NCBI GenBank assembly: GCA_024236075.1
Contig: JACKLE010000001.1
Coordinates: forward strand, 186,001 to 250,000
DNA from: Alphaproteobacteria bacterium
Lineage (GTDB): Bacteria > Pseudomonadota > Alphaproteobacteria > JACAEB01
DNA length: 64,000 nucleotides
Direction of reading: 5' to 3'
Each line of letters begins with the position of its first letter. Within the stretch, counting starts at the first letter, position 1. Below, piece after piece: positions 1 through 10,020 of the stretch. Position numbers and translations under genes: made by a program. The notes beneath the pieces are model-generated. The model was not told the DNA's origin. It saw only the letters and a program-made list of their open reading frames with translations, and ran no database searches.

Positions 1-2
1 TC

Positions 3-1229
3 GCGGCGGGCATGGGTATCGGGCTCGTCTTCTGGGCGGTCGCCGAGCCCGTCATGCATTTCGTCTCGAATCCCTTCGTCGCGGCGGGGGGCACGCCCAA
101 GGCCGCCGAGGTCGCGATACGCCTAACCTTCTTTCATTGGGGCCTTCATCCTTGGGCGGTCTATGCCCTCGTCGGGCTGTGCTTCGCCTATTTCAGCTTT
201 CGGCGCGGCCTGCCGCTCACCGTGCGCTCCTCGCTCGAGCCGATCTTCGGCGCGCGCGTCTGGGGTCCCGTCGGCCACGCCGTCGACATTCTCGCGATCT
301 TCGCCACGACCTTCGGCGTCGCGACCTCGCTCGGGCTCGGCGCCGTGCAGATCAATGCGGGGCTCGAGCACCTTTTCGGCTGGCGCGTGTCCGTCGGCCA
401 TCAGCTCGTCATCATCGCCGCGATCACGGCCGTCGCGGTTACCTCCGTCGTCTCCGGCCTCGAGCGCGGCATCCGCATCCTCAGCGAGGCCAATCTCTGG
501 ATGTCCATCGTCTTTCTCGCTTTCGTGGCGAGCTTCGGCCCGACCGAATATCTCATCGAGACGCTCGTGCAGGGGGTCGGCGATTATCTGCAGAACATTG
601 TCGGGCTCAGCTTCTGGACCGATGCCAACGCCAATCGCGGGTGGCAGGCGGCCTGGACCACCTTCTATTGGGGCTGGTGGCTGAGCTGGGCGCCCTTCGT
701 GGGGCTCTTCATCGCGCGCATCTCCCGTGGGCGGACGATTCGCGAGTTCCTGGCGGGCGTCCTCCTCGCGCCGACCCTCGTCACCTTCGTGTGGCTCGCC
801 GTTCTCGGCGGGACGGCGCTTCACCTCGCCCTCGGCGGCGACGACAGCCTCGTCGCCGAGGTCAACACGGACGTGACGCTGTCGCTCTATGCGACGATCG
901 AGACCCTCGACCCGGGCGTTCTCGGCAAGGTCGTGGCGGGGCTCGCGACGCTTCTCGTCGCCACCTATTTCGTGACCTCGTCGGACTCCGGCACGCTCGT
1001 CGTCAACACCATCCTGTCGGTGGGGGAGCTTCGGCCGCCGGTTCTGCACCGCGTCATCTGGGGCGTGAGCGAGGGCGCGGTGGCCGCGACGCTGCTCGTG
1101 GCCGGGGGCCTCTCCGCGCTTCAGTCGGCGGCGATCTCGGCCGCGCTTCCCATCGCGGTCATCCTGGTCCTGATGGCCGTTGGCCTCCTCAAATCGCTCG
1201 CGCGCGAGATGCCGGCCCCCCGGATCTGA
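3..1229 (+). CDS. BCCT family betaine/carnitine/choline transporter (5' end outside window)
   Basis: Secondary transporter for quaternary ammonium compounds in the inner membrane. The frame is open to the first base of the window and reads AAGMGIGLVFWAVAEP, the conserved BCCT segment after the early helices, so the first ATG (12) is internal and the N-terminus lies upstream. The Trp-rich family signature TTFYWGWWLSWAPFVGLFIA is present, followed by RISRGRTIREF, and many hydrophobic segments follow to the stop. The C-terminus is short, without the long osmosensing tail of BetP. The substrate (betaine, choline, carnitine or other) cannot be decided from sequence alone. It is followed after 99 bases by an SDR gene on the same strand. 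Confidence 0.93.
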   Translation, partial: AAGMGIGLVFWAVAEPVMHFVSNPFVAAGGTPKAAEVAIRLTFFHWGLHPWAVYALVGLCFAYFSFRRGLPLTVRSSLEPIFGARVWGPVGHAVDILAIFATTFGVATSLGLGAVQINAGLEHLFGWRVSVGHQLVIIAAITAVAVTSVVSGLERGIRILSEANLWMSIVFLAFVASFGPTEYLIETLVQGVGDYLQNIVGLSFWTDANANRGWQAAWTTFYWGWWLSWAPFVGLFIARISRGRTIREFLAGVLLAPTLVTFVWLAVLGGTALHLALGGDDSLVAEVNTDVTLSLYATIETLDPGVLGKVVAGLATLLVATYFVTSSDSGTLVVNTILSVGELRPPVLHRVIWGVSEGAVAATLLVAGGLSALQSAAISAALPIAVILVLMAVGLLKSLAREMPAPRI

Positions 1230-1328
1230 GGGGTCCGCGCGCCGGCCATGCGCGTGCCGCGTCTTGCGCATGGCGGCACGGCTGCGCCTAATACGCCGGT
1301 CAAGAGAGAGAGATTGAGGAGGAAGGCC

Positions 1329-2096
1329 ATGTCGCTCTTCGACCTTCAGGGCCAGGTTGCCGTCATCACCGGCTCCTCGCGCGGCATCGGCCGGGCGATC
1401 GCCGAGCGTTTCGCGGAGGCGGGCGCCAAAGTCGTCATCAGCTCGCGAAAATCGGGACCTTGCGAGGAAGTCGCGGGCGCGATCAACGCCGCCCGGGGCA
1501 ACGGCACCGCCATCGCCGTTCCGGCCAATATTTCCTCCAAGGAGGATCTGCAGCGCCTGGTCGACGAGACGCGCAAGGCGTTCGGGAAGATCACGGCCCT
1601 TGTGTGCAACGCGGCCGCGAACCCGTTCTACGGGCCGATGTCGGACCTGCCGGACGACGCGTTCAACAAGATCTTGCAGAACAACATCGTCTCCAACCAC
1701 TGGCTCGTCCAAATGGTCGCCCCCGAGATGATCGCGCGCAAGGACGGCAGCGTCATCATCGTTTCATCCGTCGGGGGCCTGAAGGGAAGCCCGGTGCTCG
1801 GCGCCTATTGCATCTCTAAGGCGGCGGATATGCAGCTTGCACGCAATCTCGCGGTCGAGCTCGGACCGTCCAATATCCGGGTGAACTGCATCGCGCCCGG
1901 GCTCATCCGTACCGATTTCGCGCGCGCCTTGTGGGAAAACCCCGACGTCCTCAAGCGCGTCACGGCCACGGCGCCCTTGCGGCGCATCGGCGAGCCCGAC
2001 GAGATCGCGGGCTGCGCGGTCTACCTCGCCGCGCCGGCGGGGCGCTTCACGACGGGCCAGGTCTTCGTCATCGACGGCGGCGCGACCATCGCATGA
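1329..2096 (+). CDS. SDR family NAD(P)-dependent oxidoreductase
   Basis: Classical short-chain dehydrogenase/reductase of 255 aa. The Rossmann motif TGSSRGIG is near residue 14, the usual NNAG is CNAAAN, and the catalytic pair is Tyr160/Lys164 in YCISK. A C-terminal IDGGATIA ending is typical. The frame extends upstream to 1248, but ATG 1329 is preceded by GAGGAGGAAGG and gives the standard family length, so it is chosen. The sequence resembles the fabG/glucose-dehydrogenase-like group, and the substrate is unknown. The neighbours (acyl-CoA carboxylase, hydrolase, RhlG-like reductases) suggest acyl or keto substrates, which is inference only. Confidence 0.9.
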   Translation: MSLFDLQGQVAVITGSSRGIGRAIAERFAEAGAKVVISSRKSGPCEEVAGAINAARGNGTAIAVPANISSKEDLQRLVDETRKAFGKITALVCNAAANPFYGPMSDLPDDAFNKILQNNIVSNHWLVQMVAPEMIARKDGSVIIVSSVGGLKGSPVLGAYCISKAADMQLARNLAVELGPSNIRVNCIAPGLIRTDFARALWENPDVLKRVTATAPLRRIGEPDEIAGCAVYLAAPAGRFTTGQVFVIDGGATIA

Positions 2097-2141
2097 TCTG
2101 TCCGCCGCTCGAGCGGCACGAAAAAATCGGGAGGAGCCGGG

Positions 2142-3101
2142 ATGATCGGAACGCGGCGAAATTTGCTGCTGACAGGCGCGGGAGGATTGACGCTCGCCGC
2201 CTGCGCGGATCTGCCCTTTGGGTCGGGCGACAAGAAGGCAGGGGATGAGCGCATGCCGGTCGAAGTTGCGAGCGCCTATGCCGAGTCCGTCGCCTTGGTC
2301 GGGTATACGGAGGATCTCGCATCGGAGGTTTCGGTGCGGCTCGCGCGCTTTCCGGTCGCGGGCGCCGGCACCCTGTGGGCCGTGGCGATCATCGGCGGAA
2401 AGACGTTCGGCCTCGGCGAGCCCATAAAGCTCTCCTCCGCGGCGCAGGCGACCCCCGTCAACAGCGAGACCGCGCTCTATGACGAGCGCGGACCGGCCTC
2501 GGCGCGCTTCCTGCGCCACCATCTCTCCCTCGCGAGCTTCGACGGCGCCATGAACGTCACGGCGCCCATGCATGCGACCGGCCATCCCCCTCCGGGGCCC
2601 GGAACCGTTCCCGTCGGGATCGAGGCGAGCTTTTCCGCGATCCATGCCCCCGTGCTCGCGCGCGACGGCCGGCGCGAGGTCTTCGGCGTCATCGACGCCA
2701 AGGTGACGACGCCCGACGGGCCCGTCGCCTTCTCCGGGCCGGCAAAATGGCACGAGCAGTCCGGCGACCGGACGGCATTCGCCCCGCGCTTCACCTACAT
2801 CGCCGTCTCGAATCGGGAGCGGGCGCTGCTCGCCGTCGCGCGCGAGGATTCGGACTATGGCTTCGCGGTCATCGACGGAAAGACCGTTCAGGTCGTCAAG
2901 GTGACGGTCGGTCCGATGGCCGAGCGCCGTTCGCTGAAGGTCGTCCTGGAAGACGGGCGCAAGATCGCCGGCACGCTCGACGTCGTGCACGAGACCTCCA
3001 TGCCTGTCGAGGGCCGTCGTCGCCTGAGCACCACCGTCATGGCGCGCACCAGCATCGGCGATCTCGTCGGACATGCCAATGACTGGGACCCCAAGGCTTG
3101 A
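2142..3101 (+). CDS. Predicted exported lipoprotein, unknown function
   Basis: A 319-aa protein with an N-terminal signal that starts MIGTRRNLLL and ends in the lipobox LAAC, with Cys21 as the likely lipidated residue. The twin Arg followed by hydrophobics could also make it a Tat substrate. The mature part has no domain I recognise. It looks beta-rich, with a second half containing several short Val/Thr-rich strands. ATG 2142 has GGGAGGAGCCGGG upstream. The stop lies 5 bases before the ATG of the acyl-CoA carboxylase, so the two are probably co-transcribed, but I see no functional link. Confidence 0.75.
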   Translation: MIGTRRNLLLTGAGGLTLAACADLPFGSGDKKAGDERMPVEVASAYAESVALVGYTEDLASEVSVRLARFPVAGAGTLWAVAIIGGKTFGLGEPIKLSSAAQATPVNSETALYDERGPASARFLRHHLSLASFDGAMNVTAPMHATGHPPPGPGTVPVGIEASFSAIHAPVLARDGRREVFGVIDAKVTTPDGPVAFSGPAKWHEQSGDRTAFAPRFTYIAVSNRERALLAVAREDSDYGFAVIDGKTVQVVKVTVGPMAERRSLKVVLEDGRKIAGTLDVVHETSMPVEGRRRLSTTVMARTSIGDLVGHANDWDPKA

Positions 3102-3106
3102 GCGGC

Positions 3107-6100
3107 ATGAGCCTCGCGCGCCTGCTCATCGCCAATCGCGGCGAGGTTGCGGTGCGCGTCGCGCGTGCCGCGCGCGCGCTCGGGATCGAAACCGTCGCCA
3201 TCTTTTCGGAGGACGACGCGCAGTCCCTGCATGTCTCGCTGGCGGACCGGGCCCATGCGCTCGAGGGCGTCGGCCCCGCGCCCTATCTCGATCGTGAGCG
3301 GATCGTCGCCGCCGCCCTCGCCACGGGCTGCGATGCCGTTCATCCCGGCTACGGCTTCCTGAGCGAGTCGGCCGCGTTCGCGAGTGCGGCCCATGAGGCG
3401 GGACTCGTCTTTGTCGGCCCGAGCGCCGAGACGCTCGACCTGTTCGGCGACAAGGGCCATGCGCGCGGCCTTGCGCGCTCGCTGGGCATTCCGGTTCTCG
3501 CCGGCACGGAGGGGCCGACAAGCCTCGACGAGGCACGCGCTTTCTTCGAGTCGCTTCCGGCCGGCGGCGCCATGATGATCAAGGCCGTCGCGGGCGGCGG
3601 CGGGCGCGGCATGCGGAGCGTCCGCGTGGCGGGCGAGATCGATGGAACCTATGAGCGCTGCCGGTCCGAGGCGCTCGCGGCCTTCGGCGTGGGCGAGGTC
3701 TATGTCGAGGAGATGATGCCGGATGCCCGGCATATCGAGGTCCAGATTGTCGGCGACGGCACCGGAGACGTCGTTCACCTCTACGAGCGCGATTGCAGCC
3801 TTCAGCGCCGTCACCAGAAGATCGTAGAGATCGCTCCGGCTCCCAATCTGCCGCAGGCGATGCGTGAGGCGATGCTCGAAGCGGCCGTCGCGCTCGCGCG
3901 CGCGGCGCGCTACAGCGGTGTCGGCACGATCGAGTTTCTCGTCGACGGCAAGAGCGGACGCTTTGCCTTCATAGAGGCCAATGCGCGCCTCCAGGTCGAG
4001 CATCCGATTACGGAGGAAGTGATCGGGATCGACATCGTCAAGACCCAGCTCAAGATCGCGGGCGGAAAGGGCCTGAAGGAGCTTGGGCTCGTCCAGTCGC
4101 GGATCGCGCCCCCCCGAGGCGTCGCCCTGGAGCTGCGCATCAACATGGAGACGCTCGAGGCCGGCGGAGCCCTGAGGCCGGGCCATGCGCGCCTCGGCCA
4201 CTATCTGCCCCCGACCGGCCCGGGATTGCGCGTCGACGGCGCCGGCTATCCGGGCCTCGTTCCCTCCCCTCGCTTCGACTCGCTCCTCGCAAAGCTCGTC
4301 GTGCATACGCCGGAGGGCGGGCTCGCCGAGGCGCTCGCCATGGCGCGGGCCGGCCTCGAGGAGTTCGAGATCCAGGGACCGGCGACGAATATTGCATTCC
4401 TGCGCGCCGTGCTCGCGCGCGAGGAGATTGCGGAATGGGACGTCTCCACGCGTCTCGTCGACGATCGCTTGGACGATCTCGTGGAGGCGGCGAAAGCGCC
4501 GGGCTCGCGTCGCGGCCCGCACGCGGCCGCACCCGCTTCGCTTCAGCCGGGCGGCTCCGTCGCGGACATGGCATCGGCTCCTCCGGGCACGGAGGCCGTC
4601 GTTGCGCCCATGGCCGGGACGCTCGTGGCCTATTCGGTCGGGGTCGGCGACGCCGTCGCCGCCGGCGCCGAGGTCGCGGTCCTCGAAGCGATGAAGATGG
4701 AGCATCTGGTCGCAGCATCGGCGGGCGGCGTCGTGCGCGCGCTGGCATGCGAGCCGGGCACGACCGTCGGCGAGGGCGAGGCGCTCCTCTACGTCGAGCC
4801 GGCCGAGGTGGCTGCGGCCGCACGCGCCAACGAGTCCGCGCGCGATCTCGATCGCATCCGCACGGATCTCGCCGAGGCCCTGGAGCGTCACGCGATCACC
4901 GAGGATGCCCGCCGTCCGGAGGCGGTCGCGCGGCGCCGCAAGACAGGTCAGCGCACGGCGCGCGAAAACGTTGCCGATCTCGTCGATCCGGGCTCCTTCA
5001 TCGAATATGGCGCGCTTGCGCTCGCCGCGCAGCGCCGCCGCCGCTCGGAAGAGGAGCTCCTCAAGATGAGCCCCGCCGACGGCATGATCGCCGGCATCGG
5101 ATCCGTAAACGGAGCGCTTTTCGACGAGGATCGCGCGCGCACCATGGTGCTCGCCTACGACTATACGGTTCTGGCCGGCACGCAAGGCCACATGAATCAC
5201 AAGAAAAAGGACCGCATGCTGCACCTCGCCGAGCGCTGGCGTGTGCCGCTCGTCCTTTTCGCGGAAGGCGGCGGCGGGCGGCCCGGCGATACGGACGCGG
5301 CCGGCGTCGCCGGGCTCGACATCGTCACCTTCGCGCAATATGCGCAGCTCAACGCGCTGGTACCCATCCTTGGGATCGTCTCGGGACGTTGTTTCGCCGG
5401 AAACGCCGCGCTGCTCGGCTGCTCCGACGTCGTCATCGCCACCGAAAATTCGACCATCGGCATGGGCGGCCCCGCCATGATCGAGGGGGGCGGGCTCGGC
5501 ACCTACGCGCCGGAGGAGGTCGGGCCCGTGGCCGCCCTCGCGCCCGCGGGCGTCCTTGACCTCATCGTGCCCGACGAGACGGCGGCCGTCGCGGCGGCGA
5601 AGAAATATCTCGCCTATTTCCAGGGCCCGACGGCGAATTGGACCTGCGCGGATCAGCGCCTTCTGCGCGGTCTCGTGCCCGAGAACCGGCTGCGCGTCTA
5701 CGACGTGCGCCGCGTCATCGAGGCGCTGGCCGACGAGGGGTCCGTGCTCGAGCTTCGCCGCGAGTTCGGCCACGGCATGATCACGGCCCTCGTGCGCGTC
5801 GAAGGCCGGCCCATGGGCCTGGTCGCCAACAATCCCATGCATCTTGCGGGCGCGATCGATTCGCCGGGGGCGGACAAATCCGCCCGCTTCATGCAGCTGT
5901 GCGACGCGCACGGCCTGCCGCTTCTCTTTCTCTGCGATACGCCGGGCATCATGGTGGGCCCGCAATCGGAGCGCACGGGCACGGTGCGCCACGCCTCCCG
6001 CCTCTTCGTCACGGCGGCGAACCTTTCGGTTCCTCTCTTCACCGTCGTCCTTCGCAAGGGCTATGGCCTCGGCGCGCAAACCATGGCGGGAGGCAGCTTC

Positions 6101-6412
6101 CAAATGCCGTTCTTCACCGTGTCCTGGCCGACCGGCGAGTTCGGCGGCATGGGGCTCGAGGGCGCGGTGCGGCTCGGCTATCGCCGCGAGCTCGAGGCGA
6201 TCGACGATCCGGGCGAGCGCGAGGCGCATTTCCGCGCCATGGTCGACCGCATGTACAAGCACGGCAAGGCCGTGAACATGGCGGCGCATCTGGAGATCGA
6301 CGACGTCATCGATCCGGCCGACACGCGACGCTGGATCGTGCGCGGCCTTGCTTCCGTGCCCAAGGAGCCGCCGCGCCAGGGCAAGCGCCGGACGATCGTC
6401 GATACGTGGTGA
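3107..6412 (+). CDS. Single-chain biotin-dependent acyl-CoA carboxylase (BC-BCCP-CT)
   Basis: A 1101-aa fusion carrying all carboxylase parts. Biotin carboxylase occupies about residues 1-450 (LLIANRGEVAVRV start, Gly-rich ATP-grasp loop GGGGRGM, FIEANARLQVEHP). The biotinyl domain has EAMKMEH, with Lys530 as the biotinylation site. A PccB-like carboxyltransferase runs from about residue 609 to the end (RRKTGQRTARENVADL, GGGGRPGDTD, MGGPAMIEGGG). It carboxylates an acyl-CoA using ATP and bicarbonate. The layout matches the homohexameric long-chain/short-chain acyl-CoA carboxylases described from mycobacteria and Rhodopseudomonas, rather than the separate PccA/PccB subunits. A TTG at 3098 is in frame, but ATG 3107 begins the conserved sequence. 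The preferred acyl chain length is unknown. Confidence 0.93.
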   Translation: MSLARLLIANRGEVAVRVARAARALGIETVAIFSEDDAQSLHVSLADRAHALEGVGPAPYLDRERIVAAALATGCDAVHPGYGFLSESAAFASAAHEAGLVFVGPSAETLDLFGDKGHARGLARSLGIPVLAGTEGPTSLDEARAFFESLPAGGAMMIKAVAGGGGRGMRSVRVAGEIDGTYERCRSEALAAFGVGEVYVEEMMPDARHIEVQIVGDGTGDVVHLYERDCSLQRRHQKIVEIAPAPNLPQAMREAMLEAAVALARAARYSGVGTIEFLVDGKSGRFAFIEANARLQVEHPITEEVIGIDIVKTQLKIAGGKGLKELGLVQSRIAPPRGVALELRINMETLEAGGALRPGHARLGHYLPPTGPGLRVDGAGYPGLVPSPRFDSLLAKLVVHTPEGGLAEALAMARAGLEEFEIQGPATNIAFLRAVLAREEIAEWDVSTRLVDDRLDDLVEAAKAPGSRRGPHAAAPASLQPGGSVADMASAPPGTEAVVAPMAGTLVAYSVGVGDAVAAGAEVAVLEAMKMEHLVAASAGGVVRALACEPGTTVGEGEALLYVEPAEVAAAARANESARDLDRIRTDLAEALERHAITEDARRPEAVARRRKTGQRTARENVADLVDPGSFIEYGALALAAQRRRRSEEELLKMSPADGMIAGIGSVNGALFDEDRARTMVLAYDYTVLAGTQGHMNHKKKDRMLHLAERWRVPLVLFAEGGGGRPGDTDAAGVAGLDIVTFAQYAQLNALVPILGIVSGRCFAGNAALLGCSDVVIATENSTIGMGGPAMIEGGGLGTYAPEEVGPVAALAPAGVLDLIVPDETAAVAAAKKYLAYFQGPTANWTCADQRLLRGLVPENRLRVYDVRRVIEALADEGSVLELRREFGHGMITALVRVEGRPMGLVANNPMHLAGAIDSPGADKSARFMQLCDAHGLPLLFLCDTPGIMVGPQSERTGTVRHASRLFVTAANLSVPLFTVVLRKGYGLGAQTMAGGSFQMPFFTVSWPTGEFGGMGLEGAVRLGYRRELEAIDDPGEREAHFRAMVDRMYKHGKAVNMAAHLEIDDVIDPADTRRWIVRGLASVPKEPPRQGKRRTIVDTW

Positions 6413-6416
6413 GCCC

Positions 6417-7850
<1,434 letters not shown>

Positions 7851-7953
7851 GGCGCCAGTCTAAGCCGCCTCGCGCCCGGGCAACAGGCTTGCGCGCTTCC
7901 GTGCCAGGTCCCAAATGGCACGGGGAGACCATGTTCGAAAGGTTCGAGGCTCC

Positions 7954-8451
7954 ATGATCGAAAGCGCAATCGTGATTCGCGCGCGGGCCGCGCGCATCGA
8001 GGACGATGCGCTCGTCTGGGAGGACGAGGGCGACACGACACGGCGGCTGCCGTTCTCCGACATCGTCGAGATCGTCGTGCAGACGACCGGCGCCGGTGCC
8101 TCGCGCAAAAGCGAGATCCGCGTGACGACCCGCGACGGGCGCGTGCTCCTCCTCATCGAGGACGGCAAGGTGACGCTCAAAGGGCCGGGCGCGGGCGAGC
8201 TGGCACGAGCCCTCACCGCGGCGGTCTCGGCCGCCAATCCCTCCGTCGTCATCCGAACGGGCGTCGGCGCGGTCGGGGCGCTCTTCTTTCTTCTGCTCGC
8301 GCTCGCCGTCATCGGCCTCGTTGTCGGGCTCGTCTTCGTCGTCGTATTTTTCGGCCTCCTGTGGGCCGCAATCGGGGTGGCGCTCTTCAGCGTGCTCGCG
8401 CTGCCGCGTATTCTCGGAGCCTTGCTGCGGCGGTGGAGGGGAGGGCGCTGA
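7954..8451 (+). CDS. Small membrane protein, unknown function
   Basis: A 165-aa protein. The first ~95 residues are soluble and beta-rich (alternating charged and Val/Ile strands, as in a PH-like fold, which is only an impression). A long hydrophobic stretch (about residues 105-150, rich in Val, Leu, Phe) then forms one hairpin or two helices, and the end is basic (LLRRWRGGR). ATG 7954 is chosen because GAGG lies 6 bases upstream; an earlier in-frame ATG at 7915 has no such site. The stop precedes the hydrolase ATG by 4 bases, so the pair probably forms an operon. Confidence 0.7.
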   Translation: MIESAIVIRARAARIEDDALVWEDEGDTTRRLPFSDIVEIVVQTTGAGASRKSEIRVTTRDGRVLLLIEDGKVTLKGPGAGELARALTAAVSAANPSVVIRTGVGAVGALFFLLLALAVIGLVVGLVFVVVFFGLLWAAIGVALFSVLALPRILGALLRRWRGGR

Positions 8452-8455
8452 GGCC

Positions 8456-9208
8456 ATGAACGGATCGATTGCCGAGGTGAACGGCGTTCGCCTGCGCTAC
8501 CGGATCGACGGGAAGCAGGATGGCGAGCCCCTCGCGCTCGTCAACATGGCGACGGTCAATCTCGGCGCCTGGGACCCGACCATGGACCGCCTTGCCTCGC
8601 GCTTCCGCGTGCTGCGCCACGACGTGCGGGGCACGGGCGGTTCGACCGGCGGCGTGCGCGAGGGCTACACCTTCTCGCAGTACGCGGACGATGTCGCGGC
8701 GCTCATGGACCATGTCGGCATGGCACGCGCCTTCGTCGTCGGCATCGCCTACGGGGCGCGGACGGCGGGCCGGTTCGCGCTGCTGCATGCGCCCCGCCTG
8801 ACGCGGCTCGGATTGTTCGACGTCTCTTTCGCGCAGCCGGTGGGCCGCGAGGCGCGCGAGGCGAAGGGCGAGGAGGCGCGTGCCCTCCTTGCCGCGGCGG
8901 GCGAGCCCCCGGTCGCGGCGCGGAAGGACTGGTTCAAGAATCTCGACCGCGAAACGGCGCGCCTCACCCACACGGCGCATCAGGACGAGCCCGACATTAC
9001 GGAGGCGCTCGCCGCGGTCGTCGTGCCGACGCTCGTCGCCTGCGGGCGCCAGGACCTGAACCTTCCTCAGGCCGAGCGCATCGCGCGGACCGTTCCGGAG
9101 GCGGAGTTCCACGTCATGGAAATGACGGGACACGGCTCGACCTTCTTTCGCCCCGGCCTCGTCGCCGATCTCATCGCATCCTTTGCCGACCGCCATCCGG
9201 CGGGGTGA
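8456..9208 (+). CDS. Alpha/beta-hydrolase fold protein lacking the nucleophile Ser
   Basis: A 250-aa protein with the alpha/beta-hydrolase layout: HDVRGTGGST after strand 4, an Asp in the GRQDLNLP loop, and a His in the MTGHGST loop. The nucleophile elbow, normally G-x-S-x-G, reads VVGIAYGAR: the catalytic Ser is Ala. The base sequence there (ggcatcgcctacggg) is unambiguous. It is therefore probably not a normal esterase and may be a binding or pseudoenzyme member. ATG 8456 follows GAGGCC and the preceding gene's stop. Its closest recognisable resemblance is to the 3-oxoadipate enol-lactonase group. Confidence 0.82.
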   Translation: MNGSIAEVNGVRLRYRIDGKQDGEPLALVNMATVNLGAWDPTMDRLASRFRVLRHDVRGTGGSTGGVREGYTFSQYADDVAALMDHVGMARAFVVGIAYGARTAGRFALLHAPRLTRLGLFDVSFAQPVGREAREAKGEEARALLAAAGEPPVAARKDWFKNLDRETARLTHTAHQDEPDITEALAAVVVPTLVACGRQDLNLPQAERIARTVPEAEFHVMEMTGHGSTFFRPGLVADLIASFADRHPAG

Positions 9209-9228
9209 GGCCGAAAGGATCGGTCGCC

Positions 9229-9999
9229 CTACGAGCAGCCGACGATTCCGCCATCCACGGGCAGGATGACGCCATTCGTGTAGGCGCCGGCGCGCGAGGC
9301 GAGGTAGATCGCGGTGCCGGCCACGTCCTCGGGCGTGCCGATGCGCCCTCGCGGGTTCGATTCCACGATCCGATCGCCGAAATTGCGCAAGGTCTCCGCC
9401 ATCATCTTGGACTCGAACGGTCCCGGCGCGATGGCGTTCACCGTGATGTTCTCGCGCGCTAGGCGTCCCGCGAGCGCGCGCGTCAGGTGATGCACGCCGG
9501 CCTTGGCCGCCGAGTACGGATAATGCTCCAGCGGGTTGAGGTGGAGCCCGTCGATGGAGCCGATGTTGATGACGCGGGCAGGGTCCTCGGCGGAGCCGGA
9601 CTTGCGCAGGAGCGGCAGGAGCTCCTTCGTCAGAAAGAAGATGGACTTGACGTTGAGGTCCATCACCTTGTCCCAGCCGTCCTCGGGAAACTCGTCGATA
9701 GGGGCGCCCCAGGTCGCGCCCGCATTGTTGACCAGGATATCGAGGCGCTCCTCGCGCTCCTTGAGCGCGGCGGCGAGGCCGGCAATGCCTTCCATCGTGC
9801 CGAGGTCGAAGGGCAGCGAGATGCAGGTGCCGATCTTGGAGAGGCGCGCCGCAACATCGTCGCAGACCTGCGCCTTGCGCGACGAGATGTAGGTCTTGAC
9901 GCCGTTTCTCACATAGCCCTCGGCGATCATGAGGCCAATGCCGCGCGAGCCGCCGGTGACGAGGGCGTTCTTTCCGGCGACGGAGAAAAGATTTTTCAT
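9229..9999 (-). CDS. RhlG-like SDR oxidoreductase, copy 1
   Basis: A 256-aa short-chain reductase with the coenzyme motif TGGSRGIG, NNAGATWGAP, Ser in INIGSIDG, Tyr/Lys in YSAAK, and the ending VDGGIVGCS. The NNAG-T/S-WGA context and FPEDGWDKVMDLNV resemble Pseudomonas RhlG, an NADPH-dependent 3-oxoacyl reductase tied to rhamnolipid and polyhydroxyalkanoate metabolism. Gene 10021-10800 immediately upstream on the same strand is a close paralogue, so this is a tandem duplication. No rhamnosyltransferase gene is in the window, so rhamnolipid synthesis is not implied. Confidence 0.9.
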   Translation of the reverse strand: MKNLFSVAGKNALVTGGSRGIGLMIAEGYVRNGVKTYISSRKAQVCDDVAARLSKIGTCISLPFDLGTMEGIAGLAAALKEREERLDILVNNAGATWGAPIDEFPEDGWDKVMDLNVKSIFFLTKELLPLLRKSGSAEDPARVINIGSIDGLHLNPLEHYPYSAAKAGVHHLTRALAGRLARENITVNAIAPGPFESKMMAETLRNFGDRIVESNPRGRIGTPEDVAGTAIYLASRAGAYTNGVILPVDGGIVGCS

Positions 10000-10020
10000 G
10001 GAGGGCTTCCCTTGCGATCG

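Noticed and set aside
2888..6289. Very long minus-strand open frame (over 1100 codons) opposite the acyl-CoA carboxylase
   Set aside because: It is the Arg/His/Glu/Ala-rich shadow frame typical of high-GC genes. The plus strand encodes clear carboxylase motifs throughout.
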